In this document: piece after piece, positions 19,908 through 29,381 of the stretch
Layout of the letters: each line of letters opens with the position of its first letter
How positions within the stretch are numbered: position 1 is the first letter of the stretch
Origin: Noviherbaspirillum pedocola
GTDB lineage: Bacteria; Pseudomonadota; Gammaproteobacteria; Burkholderiales; Burkholderiaceae_D
Assembly (NCBI RefSeq): GCF_016632335.1
Contig: NZ_JAEPBG010000002.1
Coordinates: 124,001-188,000 of the forward strand
Length of the DNA: 64,000 nt
Reading direction: 5' to 3'
Position numbers and translations under genes: made by a program
Notes under the pieces: generated by a model
What the model saw: the letters and a program-made list of their open reading frames with translations, nothing else
Database searches by the model: none
What the model was told of the DNA's origin: nothing

Positions 19908-21398
19908 ATGATGCAGTCATCTCTACCACTACTGAGTCTTTCCATCTGGTTGCCGATCCTTTTCGGCTTGCTCGTGCTGGCCGTCGGCAATGACAGGCAG
20001 CCCGGTGTCGCGCGCTGGCTGTCGCTGATTGGTTCCATCATCAGCTTCCTGCCGACGATCCCGCTGATGCATGCATTCGACAAGGCTGCGCATGGCATGC
20101 AGTTCGTCGAGCGCGCTTCCTGGATCGCCAGCTTCCACATCGATTACTACCTCGGCATCGACGGCCTGTCGCTGTGGTTTCTGCCGCTGACCGCGTTCAT
20201 TACCATCATCGTCATCATCGCCGGCTGGGAAGTCATCGAGAACAAGGTGTCGCAATACATGGGCGCCTTCCTGATCCTGTCGGGCATCATGATCGGCGTG
20301 TTCTCGGCGCTGGACGGCATGCTGTTCTACGTCTTCTTCGAAGCCACGCTGATCCCGATGTTCATCATCATCGGCGTCTGGGGCGGCGCGAACCGGATGT
20401 ACGCGGCGGTGAAGTTCTTCCTGTACACCTTCTTCGGCTCGCTGCTGATGCTGATCGCGATCATCTATCTGTACTTCCGCGCCGGCCACAGCTTCGACAT
20501 TCAAGCCTGGCAGGCGCTGCCGCTGCCGATGTCGGCGCAGGTGCCAATCTTCCTGGCCTTCCTGCTCGGCTTCGCGGTCAAGGTGCCGATGTGGCCGGTG
20601 CACACCTGGCTGCCAGATGCCCACGTTGAAGCGCCTACCGGCGGTTCCGTGGTGCTGGCCGCAATCATGCTGAAGCTGGGTGGCTACGGTTTCCTGCGGT
20701 TCTCGCTGCCGGTCACGCCGGACGCCAGCCATTACCTCGCGCCGCTAGTGATCACGCTGTCGCTGATCGCGGTGATCTACATCGGCCTCGTGGCCATGGT
20801 GCAGGCTGACATGAAGAAGCTGGTCGCTTATTCATCGATCGCGCACATGGGCTTCGTGACCCTGGGCTTCTTCATGTTCAACGACATGTCGGCGCAGGGC
20901 GCGATCATGCAAATGATCTCCCACGGTTTCGTCTCTGGCGCGATGTTCCTGTGCATCGGCGTGCTGTACGACCGCATGCATACCCGCCTGATTGCCGAAT
21001 ACGGCGGCGTGGTGAACGTGATGCCGCGCTTTGCCGCGTTCTTCGTGCTGTTCTCGCTGGCCAACGCCGGCCTGCCTGGCACCTCCGGCTTCATCGGCGA
21101 ATTCATGGTGATCCTGGGCGCGGTCAAGTTCAATTTCTGGATTGGCGTGCTGGCCGGTACCGCGCTGATTCTCGGCGCTGCCTATTCGCTGTGGCTGGTC
21201 AAGCGCGTGATTCTCGGTGCGGTTGCCAATGGCAAGGTCGCCGAGCTGTTCGATCTGAATGGCCGCGAGTTCCTGATCCTGGGCATCATGGCCATCGCTA
21301 CCATCGTCATGGGCGTGTACCCCGCGATGATCGGCGACAGCATCCAGACTTCGGTGGCGGACCTGCTGCATCACGTGTCGATCAGCAAGCTGCAATAA
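19908..21398 (+). CDS. nuoM: NADH-quinone oxidoreductase subunit M (antiporter-like)
   Basis: A 496-residue proton-pumping subunit. The helix-5 glutamate is in [12 protein letters not shown], and the [20 protein letters not shown] segment carries the conserved Lys and the discontinuous helix 7. Full length. Confidence 0.97.
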   Translation: MMQSSLPLLSLSIWLPILFGLLVLAVGNDRQPGVARWLSLIGSIISFLPTIPLMHAFDKAAHGMQFVERASWIASFHIDYYLGIDGLSLWFLPLTAFITIIVIIAGWEVIENKVSQYMGAFLILSGIMIGVFSALDGMLFYVFFEATLIPMFIIIGVWGGANRMYAAVKFFLYTFFGSLLMLIAIIYLYFRAGHSFDIQAWQALPLPMSAQVPIFLAFLLGFAVKVPMWPVHTWLPDAHVEAPTGGSVVLAAIMLKLGGYGFLRFSLPVTPDASHYLAPLVITLSLIAVIYIGLVAMVQADMKKLVAYSSIAHMGFVTLGFFMFNDMSAQGAIMQMISHGFVSGAMFLCIGVLYDRMHTRLIAEYGGVVNVMPRFAAFFVLFSLANAGLPGTSGFIGEFMVILGAVKFNFWIGVLAGTALILGAAYSLWLVKRVILGAVANGKVAELFDLNGREFLILGIMAIATIVMGVYPAMIGDSIQTSVADLLHHVSISKLQ

Positions 21399-21441
21399 GG
21401 CTCATCGCATCCTGATAACGATATTTGCGCAAGCGGAAAAC

Positions 21442-22929
21442 ATGAACAACCTCAACCTAGCGCCGCTCTACCCGGAAGTCTTCCTGGTCATCGCGGCATC
21501 CGCCATCCTGCTGATCGACATGTTCCTGTCGGATGCGAAGCGGAACCTGACCTACATGATGTCCCTGGCGGCGCTTGTCATCGCCGGCATCCTGACCTGG
21601 ACCGACTTCAGCAGCGGCGCCACTGTCTATACCTTCCGCAACATGTTCGTGTCCGACCCGATGTCGAACCTGCTGAAGCTGTTCTGCTATCTGGCCGTCG
21701 GCCTTACCTTCGTCTATTCGCGTCAGTACGGTTCGTTGCGCAACATGACCAACAACGGCATCGGCGGCGAGTTCTACGTGATGTCGCTGTTCGCGCTGGT
21801 CGGGCAGATGGTGATGGTGTCGGCCAACAATTTCCTGGCCATCTATCTCGGCCTGGAACTGATGTCGCTGTCGACCTATGCGCTGGTGGCGCTGCGCCGC
21901 GACCATACCGCTTCGACCGAAGCTGCGATGAAGTACTTCATCCTCGGCGCGATGGCTTCCGGCTTCCTGCTGTATGGCATCTCCATGCTGTATGGCGCGA
22001 CCGGTTCGCTCGATTTGTCCGAGGTGGCGCGCGTGACCGCTTCCGGCACCGCGAACCATACCGTGCTGGTGTTCGGCATCGTGTTCGTCGTTGCTGGTAT
22101 TGCGTTCAAGCTCGGCGCGGCTCCTTTCCACATGTGGGTGCCGGACGTCTACCAGGGTTCGCCGACTTCGGTCACGCTGATCCTTGGTGGCGCGCCGAAG
22201 CTGGCCGTCTTCGGCATGGCAATGCGCCTGCTGGTTGAAGGCATGTGGAGCCTGGCCATCGACTGGCAACAGATGCTGACGGTGCTGGCCGTGGTATCGA
22301 TGGCGGTCGGTAACATTACCGCGATCGCGCAGACGAACCTGAAGCGCATGCTCGCCTACTCGACGATTTCACAGATGGGCTTCATGCTGCTGGGCATGCT
22401 GTCCGGCGTCTATGCCGGCGGCGATGCCAGCGCGGCTGCCAACGCCTACAGCTCGTCGATGTTCTATTCGATCACCTATGTGATCACCACCCTTGGTTCC
22501 TTTGGCCTGATCATGCTGCTGTCGCGTGCAGGCTTCGAGGCCGAGAACATCGACGACTTCAAGGGCCTGAATCAGCGCAGCCCGTGGTTCGCGGCGATGA
22601 TGCTGATCATGATGCTGTCGCTGGCCGGCGTGCCGCCGATGGTTGGATTCTATTCGAAGCTCGCAGTGCTGCAGTCGGTTCTGGCTACCGGCAAGCTCTG
22701 GCTGTCGATCGTCGCGGTGATGTTCTCGCTGGTCGGCGCCTACTACTACCTGCGCGTGATCAAGGTGATGTACTTCGACGAAGCCGTGGACAAGACCAAG
22801 ATCCACGCTTCGGCCGATATGCGCGTGGCGCTGTCGCTCAATGGTGTCGCTGTGCTGGTGCTGGGCCTGCTGCCGGGCCCGCTGATGGCTGCGTGCGTTA
22901 CCGCCATCGTCCGTACTCTCGCTTCCTGA
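21442..22929 (+). CDS. nuoN: NADH-quinone oxidoreductase subunit N (antiporter-like)
   Basis: A 495-residue antiporter-like subunit and the last complex I gene. [16 protein letters not shown] corresponds to the helix-5 Glu and [16 protein letters not shown] to the helix-7 region. Full length, 43 bp after nuoM. Confidence 0.97.
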   Translation: MNNLNLAPLYPEVFLVIAASAILLIDMFLSDAKRNLTYMMSLAALVIAGILTWTDFSSGATVYTFRNMFVSDPMSNLLKLFCYLAVGLTFVYSRQYGSLRNMTNNGIGGEFYVMSLFALVGQMVMVSANNFLAIYLGLELMSLSTYALVALRRDHTASTEAAMKYFILGAMASGFLLYGISMLYGATGSLDLSEVARVTASGTANHTVLVFGIVFVVAGIAFKLGAAPFHMWVPDVYQGSPTSVTLILGGAPKLAVFGMAMRLLVEGMWSLAIDWQQMLTVLAVVSMAVGNITAIAQTNLKRMLAYSTISQMGFMLLGMLSGVYAGGDASAAANAYSSSMFYSITYVITTLGSFGLIMLLSRAGFEAENIDDFKGLNQRSPWFAAMMLIMMLSLAGVPPMVGFYSKLAVLQSVLATGKLWLSIVAVMFSLVGAYYYLRVIKVMYFDEAVDKTKIHASADMRVALSLNGVAVLVLGLLPGPLMAACVTAIVRTLAS

Positions 22930-22942
22930 TCCCGGGCGCGGC

Positions 22943-23248
22943 GTGGATATTTCGGCCTCAAGCTGGCTGGTCATTGTCCTCGCCGTGCTCGCGGCGAATC
23001 TTCCCTTCTTCAGCGAACGCGTCTTCGGCATCCTGCCGTGGCGCGCTGCCGGCAAACCTTTCTGGCTGCGCCTGGTCGAACTGATCGTGCTGTACTTCGT
23101 GCTTGGCGCGGTCGCGTTCTTCATCGAAGCGCGCCAGGGCAACCGTTTTCAACAGGGCTGGGAATTCTATGCCGTCACGGCATGCCTGTTCCTGGTGCTG
23201 GCTTATCCCGGCTTTGTGCTGCGTTACCTGCGTAGGCGTCCGAGCTGA
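22943..23248 (+). CDS. DUF2818 family membrane protein
   Basis: A 101-residue protein with three predicted membrane helices (about 6-25, 44-62, 75-95). From its position directly after nuoN (13-bp gap, GTG start) and its sequence character it matches the DUF2818 family found behind nuo operons in betaproteobacteria. The function is unknown; a role in complex I assembly or stability is only suggested by the constant location. Confidence 0.8.
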   Translation: MDISASSWLVIVLAVLAANLPFFSERVFGILPWRAAGKPFWLRLVELIVLYFVLGAVAFFIEARQGNRFQQGWEFYAVTACLFLVLAYPGFVLRYLRRRPS

Positions 23249-23264
23249 TTCACCGAGGAATTCC

Positions 23265-23825
23265 ATGACTGATGCGCATCTGAAGGAAACACGTGTCGAT
23301 GGCGAAACCGTCTATGACGGCCATTTTCTGAAGGTGCAGAAGGATAGGGTGAAGCTGCCAGACGGCAGTCATTCCGAGCGTGAATTCATACGGCATCCGG
23401 GCGCGGTGGTGATACTGCCGGTGCTCGACGATGGCCGCATCCTGATCGAGCGCCAGTACCGCTATCCGAATGACCGTGTGTTCTATGAATTCCCGGCCGG
23501 GAAGATCGATCCTGGTGAAGACCATCTTGAATGTGCAAAGCGGGAGTTGAAGGAAGAGACCGGATATACCGCGACTGAATGGAAATTTGTCTGCACCATT
23601 CATAACGCGATTGCGTATTCGGATGAGCATCTCGAGATCTTTCTTGCGCGCGGCCTGATCGAAGGCGAGGCCGCGCTCGATGAAGGCGAATTCCTGGAAA
23701 CGCAGGTCGTGACCGTGGATGAATTGCTGGCTTGGGTCAGGGAAGGGCAGATCAGCGATGTGAAGACAGTGATCGGTAGCTTCTGGCTGGACAAGCTGCG
23801 CCGGGGAGAATGGTCGCTGGATTGA
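23265..23825 (+). CDS. Nudix hydrolase, ADP-ribose pyrophosphatase-like
   Basis: A 186-residue protein with a complete Nudix box G-x5-E-x7-R-E-L-x-E-E-x-G (G-K-I-D-P-G-E to E-E-T-G-Y, about 83-105). The E-R-Q-Y-R-Y-P strand before the box and the overall length fit ADP-ribose diphosphatases, which split ADP-ribose into AMP and ribose 5-phosphate. GAGGAA 5 bases upstream supports the start at 23265; a longer in-frame ORF overlapping the DUF2818 gene is rejected. It is probably the last gene of the nuo transcript. Confidence 0.88.
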   Translation: MTDAHLKETRVDGETVYDGHFLKVQKDRVKLPDGSHSEREFIRHPGAVVILPVLDDGRILIERQYRYPNDRVFYEFPAGKIDPGEDHLECAKRELKEETGYTATEWKFVCTIHNAIAYSDEHLEIFLARGLIEGEAALDEGEFLETQVVTVDELLAWVREGQISDVKTVIGSFWLDKLRRGEWSLD

Positions 23826-23836
23826 TATGCGTTGCC

Positions 23837-23908
23837 CGTAGGGTGGCCGGAATTCACGCCTTCGCCTGATCAAGCTGCTCTGTCCGCGTGGGCTTCGCCC
23901 ACCCTACG
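23837..23908. repeat. Intergenic inverted repeat with 10-bp arms (CGTAGGGTGG-type)
   Basis: CGTAGGGTGG (23837-23846) and its exact inverse CCACCCTACG (23899-23908) bracket 52 bp; a smaller GTGGGC-TTC-GCCCAC hairpin sits inside the right arm. CGTAGGGTGGGC-type sequences are common interspersed intergenic repeats in proteobacteria, so this is probably a decayed or partial copy of such an element. Confidence 0.6.
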
Positions 23909-23913
23909 AAAAC

Positions 23914-23940
23914 AAAAAAGCCGCATCACGCGGCTTTTTT
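23914..23940. terminator. Bidirectional terminator between Nudix and ETF-QO genes
   Basis: Six A, stem GCCGC/GCGGC with 5-nt loop, six T. It lies between convergent genes, so it can end both the nuo/Nudix transcript and the ETF-QO transcript. Confidence 0.92.
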
Positions 23941-23958
23941 GCTAATGCGAACGACCCA

Positions 23959-25635
23959 TTACATGTTTGGGTAGTTCGGCCCGCCGCCACCTTCCGGCGT
24001 GACCCACACAATGTTCTGCGTCGGGTCCTTGATGTCGCAGGTCTTGCAGTGCACGCAGTTCTGCGCATTGATCTGCAGACGGTCCTGGCCCTCGTCGCTC
24101 TTCACGTACTCATACACGCCCGCCGGGCAATAGCGCTGCTCGGGGCCGGCATAGGTGGGCAGGTTGATCCGGGTCGGCACGCTGGCATCCTTCAGCGTCA
24201 GGTGCACCGGCTGGTCTTCACCGTGGTTGGTGTTCGAGATGAATACCGAGGACAGGCGATCGAAGGTCAGCTTGCCGTCCGGCTTCGGATAAGCAATCGG
24301 CTTGAAATCCGAAGCGGGGCGCAGGTATTCATGGTCCGCGCGCTTGTGATGCATGGTCCACGGTGCACGGCCCTTGAACAGCACTTGGTCGATGCCGACC
24401 ATCAGCGTTCCCGACATCAGGCCCAGGCCCATGAATGGCTTGAAGTTGCGCGCCTTGTGCAGTTCCTCGTGCAGCCAGGACTTCTCGAACGCGGCCGGAT
24501 ACGCCGCGAGCTCGTCATGCTGTCGTCCGGCGCCGAGTGCATCGAAAGCGGCTTCGGCGGCCAGCATGCCGGTCTTGATCGCCGCATGGCTACCCTTGAT
24601 GCGGCTCGCATTCAGAAAGCCCGCATCGCAACCGACCAGCGCGCCGCCCGGGAACACCAGCTTCGGCAGCGACTGCAAGCCACCCGCCGTGATCGCGCGT
24701 GCGCCATACGAGATGCGGCGACCGCCTTCGAAGAACTTGCGGATCTCCGGATGGGTCTTGTAGCGCTGGAACTCTTCGTACGGCGAGATATAGGGATTCT
24801 CGTAAGCCAGGCCGACCACGTAGCCGACCGCGACCTGGTTGTTCTCGAGGTGGTACAGGAACGAGCCGCCGTAGGTGCTGTTGTCCAGCGGCCAGCCGGC
24901 GGTATGGATCACCAGGCCGGGCTGATGCATCTTTGGATCGATCTCCCACAATTCCTTGATGCCGATGCCGTAGGCCTGCGGATCGCGGCCGGCATTCAGG
25001 TCGTACTTCGCCATCAGCTGCTTGCCGAGATGGCCACGCGAGCCTTCGGCGAACAGCGTGTATTTCGCATGCAGCTCCATGCCGAGCTGGAAGGCGTCGG
25101 TCGGATTGCCTTCGCGGTCCACGCCCATGTTGCCGGTGGCGACGCCTTTCACCGAGCCGTCATCGTTGTACAGGATCTCGGCAGCCGGAAAGCCCGGGAA
25201 GATTTCTACGCCCAACGCTTCAGCCTGCTGGCCGAGCCAGCGGGTGACGTTGCCCAGCGAGATGACGTAGTTGCCGTGGTTCTGGAAGCACGCGGGCAGC
25301 ATCCATCCGGGGGTTTTCCGGGCCTTGGTTTCAGTGAGGAACAGGAAGCGGTCTTCGGAGACGGGCACGTTCAGCGGCGCGCCCATCTCCTTCCAGTTCG
25401 GAAAGAGCTCATTGATCGCAATCGGATCCATCACGGCACCGGAGAGGATGTGCGCGCCGACTTCGCCGCCTTTTTCCAGTACGCAGACCGACACCTCCTG
25501 TCCACGTTCCGCAGCCAGCTGCTTGAGCCGGATACCGGCCGAGAGGCCAGCGGGTCCGCCGCCGACGATGACGACGTCATACTCCATAGCCTCGCGCGGG
25601 CCGTATTGCTCAAGAAGGTTCTGGTTCTGCGTCAT
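23959..25635 (-). CDS. Electron transfer flavoprotein-ubiquinone oxidoreductase
   Basis: A 558-residue enzyme of the ETF-QO family, which moves electrons from reduced ETF (fatty-acid and amino-acid oxidation) to ubiquinone. The N-terminal FAD motif V-I-V-G-G-G-P-A-G-L-S-A-G is at about 22-34, H-I-L-S-G-A-V-M-D-P follows, and the C-terminal 4Fe-4S domain has N-C-V-H-C-K-T-C-D-I-K with an upstream Cys in Q-R-Y-C-P-A-G-V-Y. Start 25635 is the ATG; a GTG four codons upstream is possible. Neither site has a strong ribosome binding site. Confidence 0.95.
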   Translation of the reverse strand: MTQNQNLLEQYGPREAMEYDVVIVGGGPAGLSAGIRLKQLAAERGQEVSVCVLEKGGEVGAHILSGAVMDPIAINELFPNWKEMGAPLNVPVSEDRFLFLTETKARKTPGWMLPACFQNHGNYVISLGNVTRWLGQQAEALGVEIFPGFPAAEILYNDDGSVKGVATGNMGVDREGNPTDAFQLGMELHAKYTLFAEGSRGHLGKQLMAKYDLNAGRDPQAYGIGIKELWEIDPKMHQPGLVIHTAGWPLDNSTYGGSFLYHLENNQVAVGYVVGLAYENPYISPYEEFQRYKTHPEIRKFFEGGRRISYGARAITAGGLQSLPKLVFPGGALVGCDAGFLNASRIKGSHAAIKTGMLAAEAAFDALGAGRQHDELAAYPAAFEKSWLHEELHKARNFKPFMGLGLMSGTLMVGIDQVLFKGRAPWTMHHKRADHEYLRPASDFKPIAYPKPDGKLTFDRLSSVFISNTNHGEDQPVHLTLKDASVPTRINLPTYAGPEQRYCPAGVYEYVKSDEGQDRLQINAQNCVHCKTCDIKDPTQNIVWVTPEGGGGPNYPNM

Positions 25636-25969
25636 GGGTTCCACCACTGTGAATTATTTTCGAACGTCCGTGCTAATTGTCCGGGATTTTACGGCAGAAT
25701 GCTAGAGCGGTTATTGCGCCGGCAAGCCTCATCCTCTCGAAAGAATGGCTCAACAGGAAGAAACCGCTCTACTTATTGCCGCAATATCCAGTAATCTACT
25801 GAGCGTTTTTCCGCGCTCGAAGAATAACAGGCTATTGCCAAATTACTGCGTGTGCCGATCCTGGGACTTGAGGTGCTCACCGTACTATTCGTACGATTCC
25901 GTTCCTCAACCCGCTCGCTACGTTTTTCAATAGTCTGACAAGGCATCAGAACAGAAAAAGGGGAACACC
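25636..25969. promoter_or_regulatory. Divergent intergenic region with a small palindrome
   Basis: This 334-bp AT-richer gap separates ETF-QO (leftward) from an SDR gene (rightward). A weak promoter-like pair TTGAGG-N18-TACGAT (25868-25897) points to the SDR gene, and its -10 overlaps the palindrome CGTAC-TATTC-GTACG (25881-25895), which could be an operator. No gene or RNA is evident in the rest. Confidence 0.4.
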
Positions 25970-26746
25970 ATGGGTATCGAAATGAATTTCGAAGGCAAGA
26001 TCGCGCTGGTCACCGGGGCTTCCAGCGGCCTGGGCGCGCGTTTTGCCAAGGTACTGGCACAGGCCGGTGCGCAAGTCGTGCTGGCGTCGCGCCGCATCGA
26101 GCGGCTCAAGGAATTGCGTGCCGAGATCGAAGCCGATGGTGGCGCCGCGCATGTGGTCAGCCTGGACGTGACGGACTACGGCAGTATCAAGGCGGCGATC
26201 GCGCATGCGGAAACCGAGGCAGGTCCCATCGATATCCTGGTCAACAATTCCGGCGTCTCCACCACCCAGCGCCTGATCGACGTCACCCCGGACGACTATG
26301 CATTCGTCATGGACACCAACCAGCGCGGCGCCTTCTTCGTCGCGCAGGAAGCTGCCAAGCGCATGATTGCCCGCGCCAAGGGGGATCCCAAGAAGCAGCA
26401 CCGCATCATCAACATCGCTTCGGTCGCGGGCTTGCGGGTACTGCCGCAGATCGGCATCTACTGCGTCAGCAAGGCCGCAGTGGTGCATATGACGAAGTCG
26501 ATGGCGGTGGAATGGGGCCGCTACAACATCAATGTGAATGCGATTTGCCCCGGCTACATCAGCACCGAGATCAACCAGGAGCATTTCGAAAGCGAGCAGG
26601 GCAAGAATCTGATCAACATGCTGCCGCGCAAACGCGTCGGTGAACCGAAGGACCTGGACGGCCTGTTGCTGCTGCTGGCGTCCGACGAAGCGCATTTCAT
26701 CAATGGCGCAATCATGACCGCCGATGACGGCATGAGCGCGAACTGA
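25970..26746 (+). CDS. Short-chain dehydrogenase/reductase (SDR)
   Basis: A 258-residue classical SDR. The nucleotide motif T-G-A-S-S-G-L-G is at about 15-22, N-N-S-G-V at about 91-95, the catalytic Ser in I-N-I-A-S-V-A-G and the Y-x-x-x-K pair in Y-C-V-S-K. It overlaps the following thioesterase by one base (TGATG), so the two are co-translated. The pairing with a hotdog thioesterase and the nearby ETF-QO suggest acyl-CoA metabolism, but the substrate is not determined. Confidence 0.88.
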   Translation: MGIEMNFEGKIALVTGASSGLGARFAKVLAQAGAQVVLASRRIERLKELRAEIEADGGAAHVVSLDVTDYGSIKAAIAHAETEAGPIDILVNNSGVSTTQRLIDVTPDDYAFVMDTNQRGAFFVAQEAAKRMIARAKGDPKKQHRIINIASVAGLRVLPQIGIYCVSKAAVVHMTKSMAVEWGRYNINVNAICPGYISTEINQEHFESEQGKNLINMLPRKRVGEPKDLDGLLLLLASDEAHFINGAIMTADDGMSAN

Positions 26747-27162
26747 TGACGGCCGAACGCACGCTGGTGCATGTGACCCGCATGCCGATACGCTGGGGCG
26801 ACATGGACATGATGGGACATGTCAACAACGCGATGTATTTCACCTATCTCGAGACCGCGCGCATCGACTGGTTCAGCGCGGCCGGCGCGCCGCCGAATCC
26901 GCAGGGCGAGGGACCGGTGCTGATCAATGCCAGCTGCACATTCCTGAAGCAGCTGGAGTATCCGGGAGAAATTGAGATCAGGACTTTCGTCGGCGCCTTC
27001 GGGCGTTCGAGCTTCGAGACCTATCACGAAATCCGGCGCGTCGATCAGCCCGAAGTGCTGAATGCCGAAGGCGCGGCGAAGGTAGTGTGGGTAGACTTCA
27101 CTGCGGGGAAATCGAAGCCACTGCCGGAAGAGATGCGGGAGCGGCTTTCTCGTCGCTGCTGA
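26746..27162 (+). CDS. Acyl-CoA thioesterase, 4HBT hotdog fold
   Basis: A 138-residue protein with R-W-G-D-M-D-M-M-G-H-V-N-N-A-x-Y near the N-terminus, the 4-hydroxybenzoyl-CoA-thioesterase/YbgC signature with the catalytic Asp, and L-E-T-A-R following. It should hydrolyse acyl-CoA thioesters in the cytoplasm. It is coupled to the SDR upstream; chain-length preference is unknown. It converges with the PAS-LuxR gene, only 3 bp away. Confidence 0.87.
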   Translation: MTAERTLVHVTRMPIRWGDMDMMGHVNNAMYFTYLETARIDWFSAAGAPPNPQGEGPVLINASCTFLKQLEYPGEIEIRTFVGAFGRSSFETYHEIRRVDQPEVLNAEGAAKVVWVDFTAGKSKPLPEEMRERLSRRC

Positions 27163-27165
27163 GGA

Positions 27166-27768
27166 TTAACGCGAAATCGTCGCTTCGGTCCGCGGCAGGT
27201 CCGCCGCCTGCTTCGTCACACCGAGCAACCTGTTCACCAACTCACTCGACGTCGCTGCAGCGAATTTGCGCATCAGCTTGGCGCGATGCATCTCCACCGT
27301 CCGCGGCGACAGACCGATCTGCCGCGCGATCAGCTTGCTGGTCTTGCCCTCCACCAGCAGCGCCGCGATCTCGCGTTCACGTGCGGTCAGCTCGGCGGTG
27401 ACCGGGCGGCGCGCGCTCAGATCTTCGAAAGTCCAGATGCCGGCTGCATGCGCATCATCCTTGATCAGCGCGCTGCCGGTCACATGGCACCAGAACATCT
27501 CACCATTGGCGCGCTTCATGATGCGCTCATCCGAGTAATGCCCGCAGGCATTCATGATCGGCACAATGCGCGCGCCAGTGCGCTCGTACTCATCGGTAGA
27601 CGGATACAGAACCGAGAACGATTTCCCGATCAGGTCGGTGGGGCCGTATCCGAACATGCGAATCAATGCCTGGTTGCAAGCCTGGATGACCCGTTTCTCG
27701 GACACGCACATGCCGATCGGCGCATGCTTGAAGATGATTTCAAAATCGATCGCTGCTGGCTGTCTCAT
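27166..27768 (-). CDS. PAS-LuxR family transcriptional regulator
   Basis: A 200-residue one-component regulator: a PAS domain at about 8-120 (F-K-H-A-P-I-G-M-C-V-S, typical PAS start; W-C-H-V-T-G-S-A-L-I mid-domain) and a C-terminal LuxR/GerE helix-turn-helix at about 130-185 (T-A-R-E-R-E-I-A-A-L-L-V-E-G and S-P-R-T-V-E-M-H-R-A-K-L). No receiver domain. It is divergent from the CoA-transferase genes with a 149-bp gap that contains an exact 14-bp sequence repeated upstream of the 3-hydroxybutyrate dehydrogenase, so it is a good candidate regulator of ketone-body use. Confidence 0.88.
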   Translation of the reverse strand: MRQPAAIDFEIIFKHAPIGMCVSEKRVIQACNQALIRMFGYGPTDLIGKSFSVLYPSTDEYERTGARIVPIMNACGHYSDERIMKRANGEMFWCHVTGSALIKDDAHAAGIWTFEDLSARRPVTAELTAREREIAALLVEGKTSKLIARQIGLSPRTVEMHRAKLMRKFAAATSSELVNRLLGVTKQAADLPRTEATISR

Positions 27769-27809
27769 CTGGTGGTAGGCTCGATGGCCCGTTGTTATGT
27801 TTGTGCTTC

Positions 27810-27823
27810 GTACTTCTACGGTA
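27810..27823 (+). promoter_or_regulatory. Shared 14-bp motif, copy 1 (GTACTTCTACGGTA)
   Basis: An exact 14-mer lying 42-55 bp upstream of the PAS-LuxR start and 95-108 bp upstream of scoA. The same 14 bases occur at 30280-30293. The ends (TAC...GTA) are palindromic. Inferred operator. Confidence 0.55.
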
Positions 27824-27917
27824 TTGTGCCGCGCCGCGCGACGGAATTATCCTTCGGGGCGTTAGCAAAAGGGCATATTCCAAACGGAATGCAACCCACT
27901 TTACACAAAGGGAAGCC

Positions 27918-28616
27918 ATGAAGAAAGTTTATCCCGATGCCGCGAGCGCGCTCGCGGACATTGTCAAGGACGGACAGATGATCGCCGTCGGCGGCTTCGG
28001 CCTCTGCGGCATCCCGGAAGCGCTGATCGCTGCGCTGCGCGATTCGGGAGTGAAGAACCTCACCGCCATCTCGAACAACGCCGGCGTCGACGGCTTCGGT
28101 CTCGGCCTGCTGCTGGGCACGCGCCAGATCCGCAAGATGATCGCTTCCTATGTCGGTGAAAACAAGGAATTCGAGCGGCAGTACCTCGCCGGCGAACTCG
28201 AGCTGGAATTCACGCCGCAGGGCACGCTGGCTGAAAAGCTGCGCGCCGGCGGTTCCGGCATCCCGGCTTTCTTTACCAAGACCGGCGTGGGCACCATCGT
28301 TGCAGAAGGCAAGGATGTGCGCGAATTCGATGGCGAGCAGTATGTGATGGAGCGCTCGCTGGTGCCGGACATCTCGCTGGTCAAGGCCTACATGGCCGAC
28401 AAGTCCGGCAACCTGGTCTACAACAAGACCGCGCGCAACTTCAATCCAAACGTGGCCATGGCCGGCAAGATCACCGTGGTAGAAGTCGAGAAGCTGGTCG
28501 AGGTTGGTGAGCTCGATCCGGACCAGGTGCACACGCCCAGCATCTTCGTGCATCGCATCGTCGTGAATCCGAACCCGGAGAAGCGCATCGAGCAACGCAC
28601 CGTACGCGCACAATAA
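27918..28616 (+). CDS. scoA: 3-oxoacid CoA-transferase, subunit A
   Basis: A 232-residue alpha subunit of succinyl-CoA:3-ketoacid CoA-transferase. Markers are V-G-G-F-G-L-C-G-I-P-E-A-L (about 22-34) and the S-N-N-A-G-V-D-G-F-G-L-G-L-L segment. With subunit B it transfers CoA from succinyl-CoA to acetoacetate, giving acetoacetyl-CoA. Start at 27918 is preceded by AAAGGGAAG; a longer in-frame ORF begins within the promoter region and is rejected. Subunit B starts 15 bp downstream. Confidence 0.93.
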   Translation: MKKVYPDAASALADIVKDGQMIAVGGFGLCGIPEALIAALRDSGVKNLTAISNNAGVDGFGLGLLLGTRQIRKMIASYVGENKEFERQYLAGELELEFTPQGTLAEKLRAGGSGIPAFFTKTGVGTIVAEGKDVREFDGEQYVMERSLVPDISLVKAYMADKSGNLVYNKTARNFNPNVAMAGKITVVEVEKLVEVGELDPDQVHTPSIFVHRIVVNPNPEKRIEQRTVRAQ

Positions 28617-28631
28617 TCGGGGGACAAGATC

Positions 28632-29285
28632 ATGGCATGGACACGTGAAGAAATGGCCGCGCGTGCGGCGAAGGAATTGCAGGACGGCTTTTACGTCAAC
28701 CTCGGCATTGGCATGCCAACGATGGTGGCGAACTATGTGCCGCAAGACATGGAAGTGTGGCTGCAGTCGGAAAACGGCTTGCTTGGCATCGGCCCGTTCC
28801 CGACGAATGACTCGGTCGACCCCGACCTGATCAACGCCGGCAAGCAGACCGTGACCGCGCTGCCGGGCTCGTCTTATTTTTCGTCGGCGGATTCATTTGC
28901 GATGATCCGGGGCAGCAAGATCAATCTGGCCATTCTTGGCGCGATGCAGGTTTCCGAGCATGGCGACCTGGCGAATTGGATGATCCCGGGCAAGATGGTC
29001 AAGGGCATGGGCGGCGCGATGGACCTGGTGGCCGGCGTGAAGCGCGTCGTGGTGCTGATGGAACATGTCGCCAAGGCCAAGGACGGCAGCGTCTCGCACA
29101 AGATCCTGAAGCAATGCGATCTGCCGCTGACCGGCGTGGGCGTGGTGAACCGCATCATCACCGACCTCGGTGTGATTGATATCACCGACAAGGGTCTGAA
29201 GCTCGCGGAGCTGGCGCCCGGCGTCACCGTTGATGAGATCGTCTCGAAGACCAGCGCACCGCTGGATGTGTCGGCCGTGCAGTAA
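28632..29285 (+). CDS. scoB: 3-oxoacid CoA-transferase, subunit B
   Basis: A 217-residue beta subunit. The catalytic glutamate is in the S-E-N-G-L-L-G signature (about 47-53), preceded by N-L-G-I-G-M-P-T. Length and spacing to subunit A are as expected for the two-subunit enzyme. Together with 3-hydroxybutyrate dehydrogenase it completes 3-hydroxybutyrate to acetoacetyl-CoA conversion, the usual route for mobilised polyhydroxybutyrate monomers. Confidence 0.94.
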   Translation: MAWTREEMAARAAKELQDGFYVNLGIGMPTMVANYVPQDMEVWLQSENGLLGIGPFPTNDSVDPDLINAGKQTVTALPGSSYFSSADSFAMIRGSKINLAILGAMQVSEHGDLANWMIPGKMVKGMGGAMDLVAGVKRVVVLMEHVAKAKDGSVSHKILKQCDLPLTGVGVVNRIITDLGVIDITDKGLKLAELAPGVTVDEIVSKTSAPLDVSAVQ

Positions 29286-29306
29286 TGCCGGCAGTCATGT
29301 AAGAGC

Positions 29307-29330
29307 AATGGCGCCCGCGGGCGCCATTTT
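29307..29330. terminator. Terminator between scoB and 3-hydroxybutyrate dehydrogenase genes
   Basis: A nearly perfect palindrome AATGGCGCCC/GGGCGCCATT followed by TTTT, between convergent genes. It is usable for the scoB transcript and, on the other strand, for the dehydrogenase. Confidence 0.85.
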
Positions 29331-29381
29331 CCTTTGCGGAAGGAATGCAGACCGGCATCGCGGCCGGCCGCCGCGACTCGG

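Noticed and set aside
24049-25794. A 581-codon plus-strand frame opposite ETF-QO
   Set aside because: ETF-QO is unambiguous on the minus strand; the frame is its shadow.
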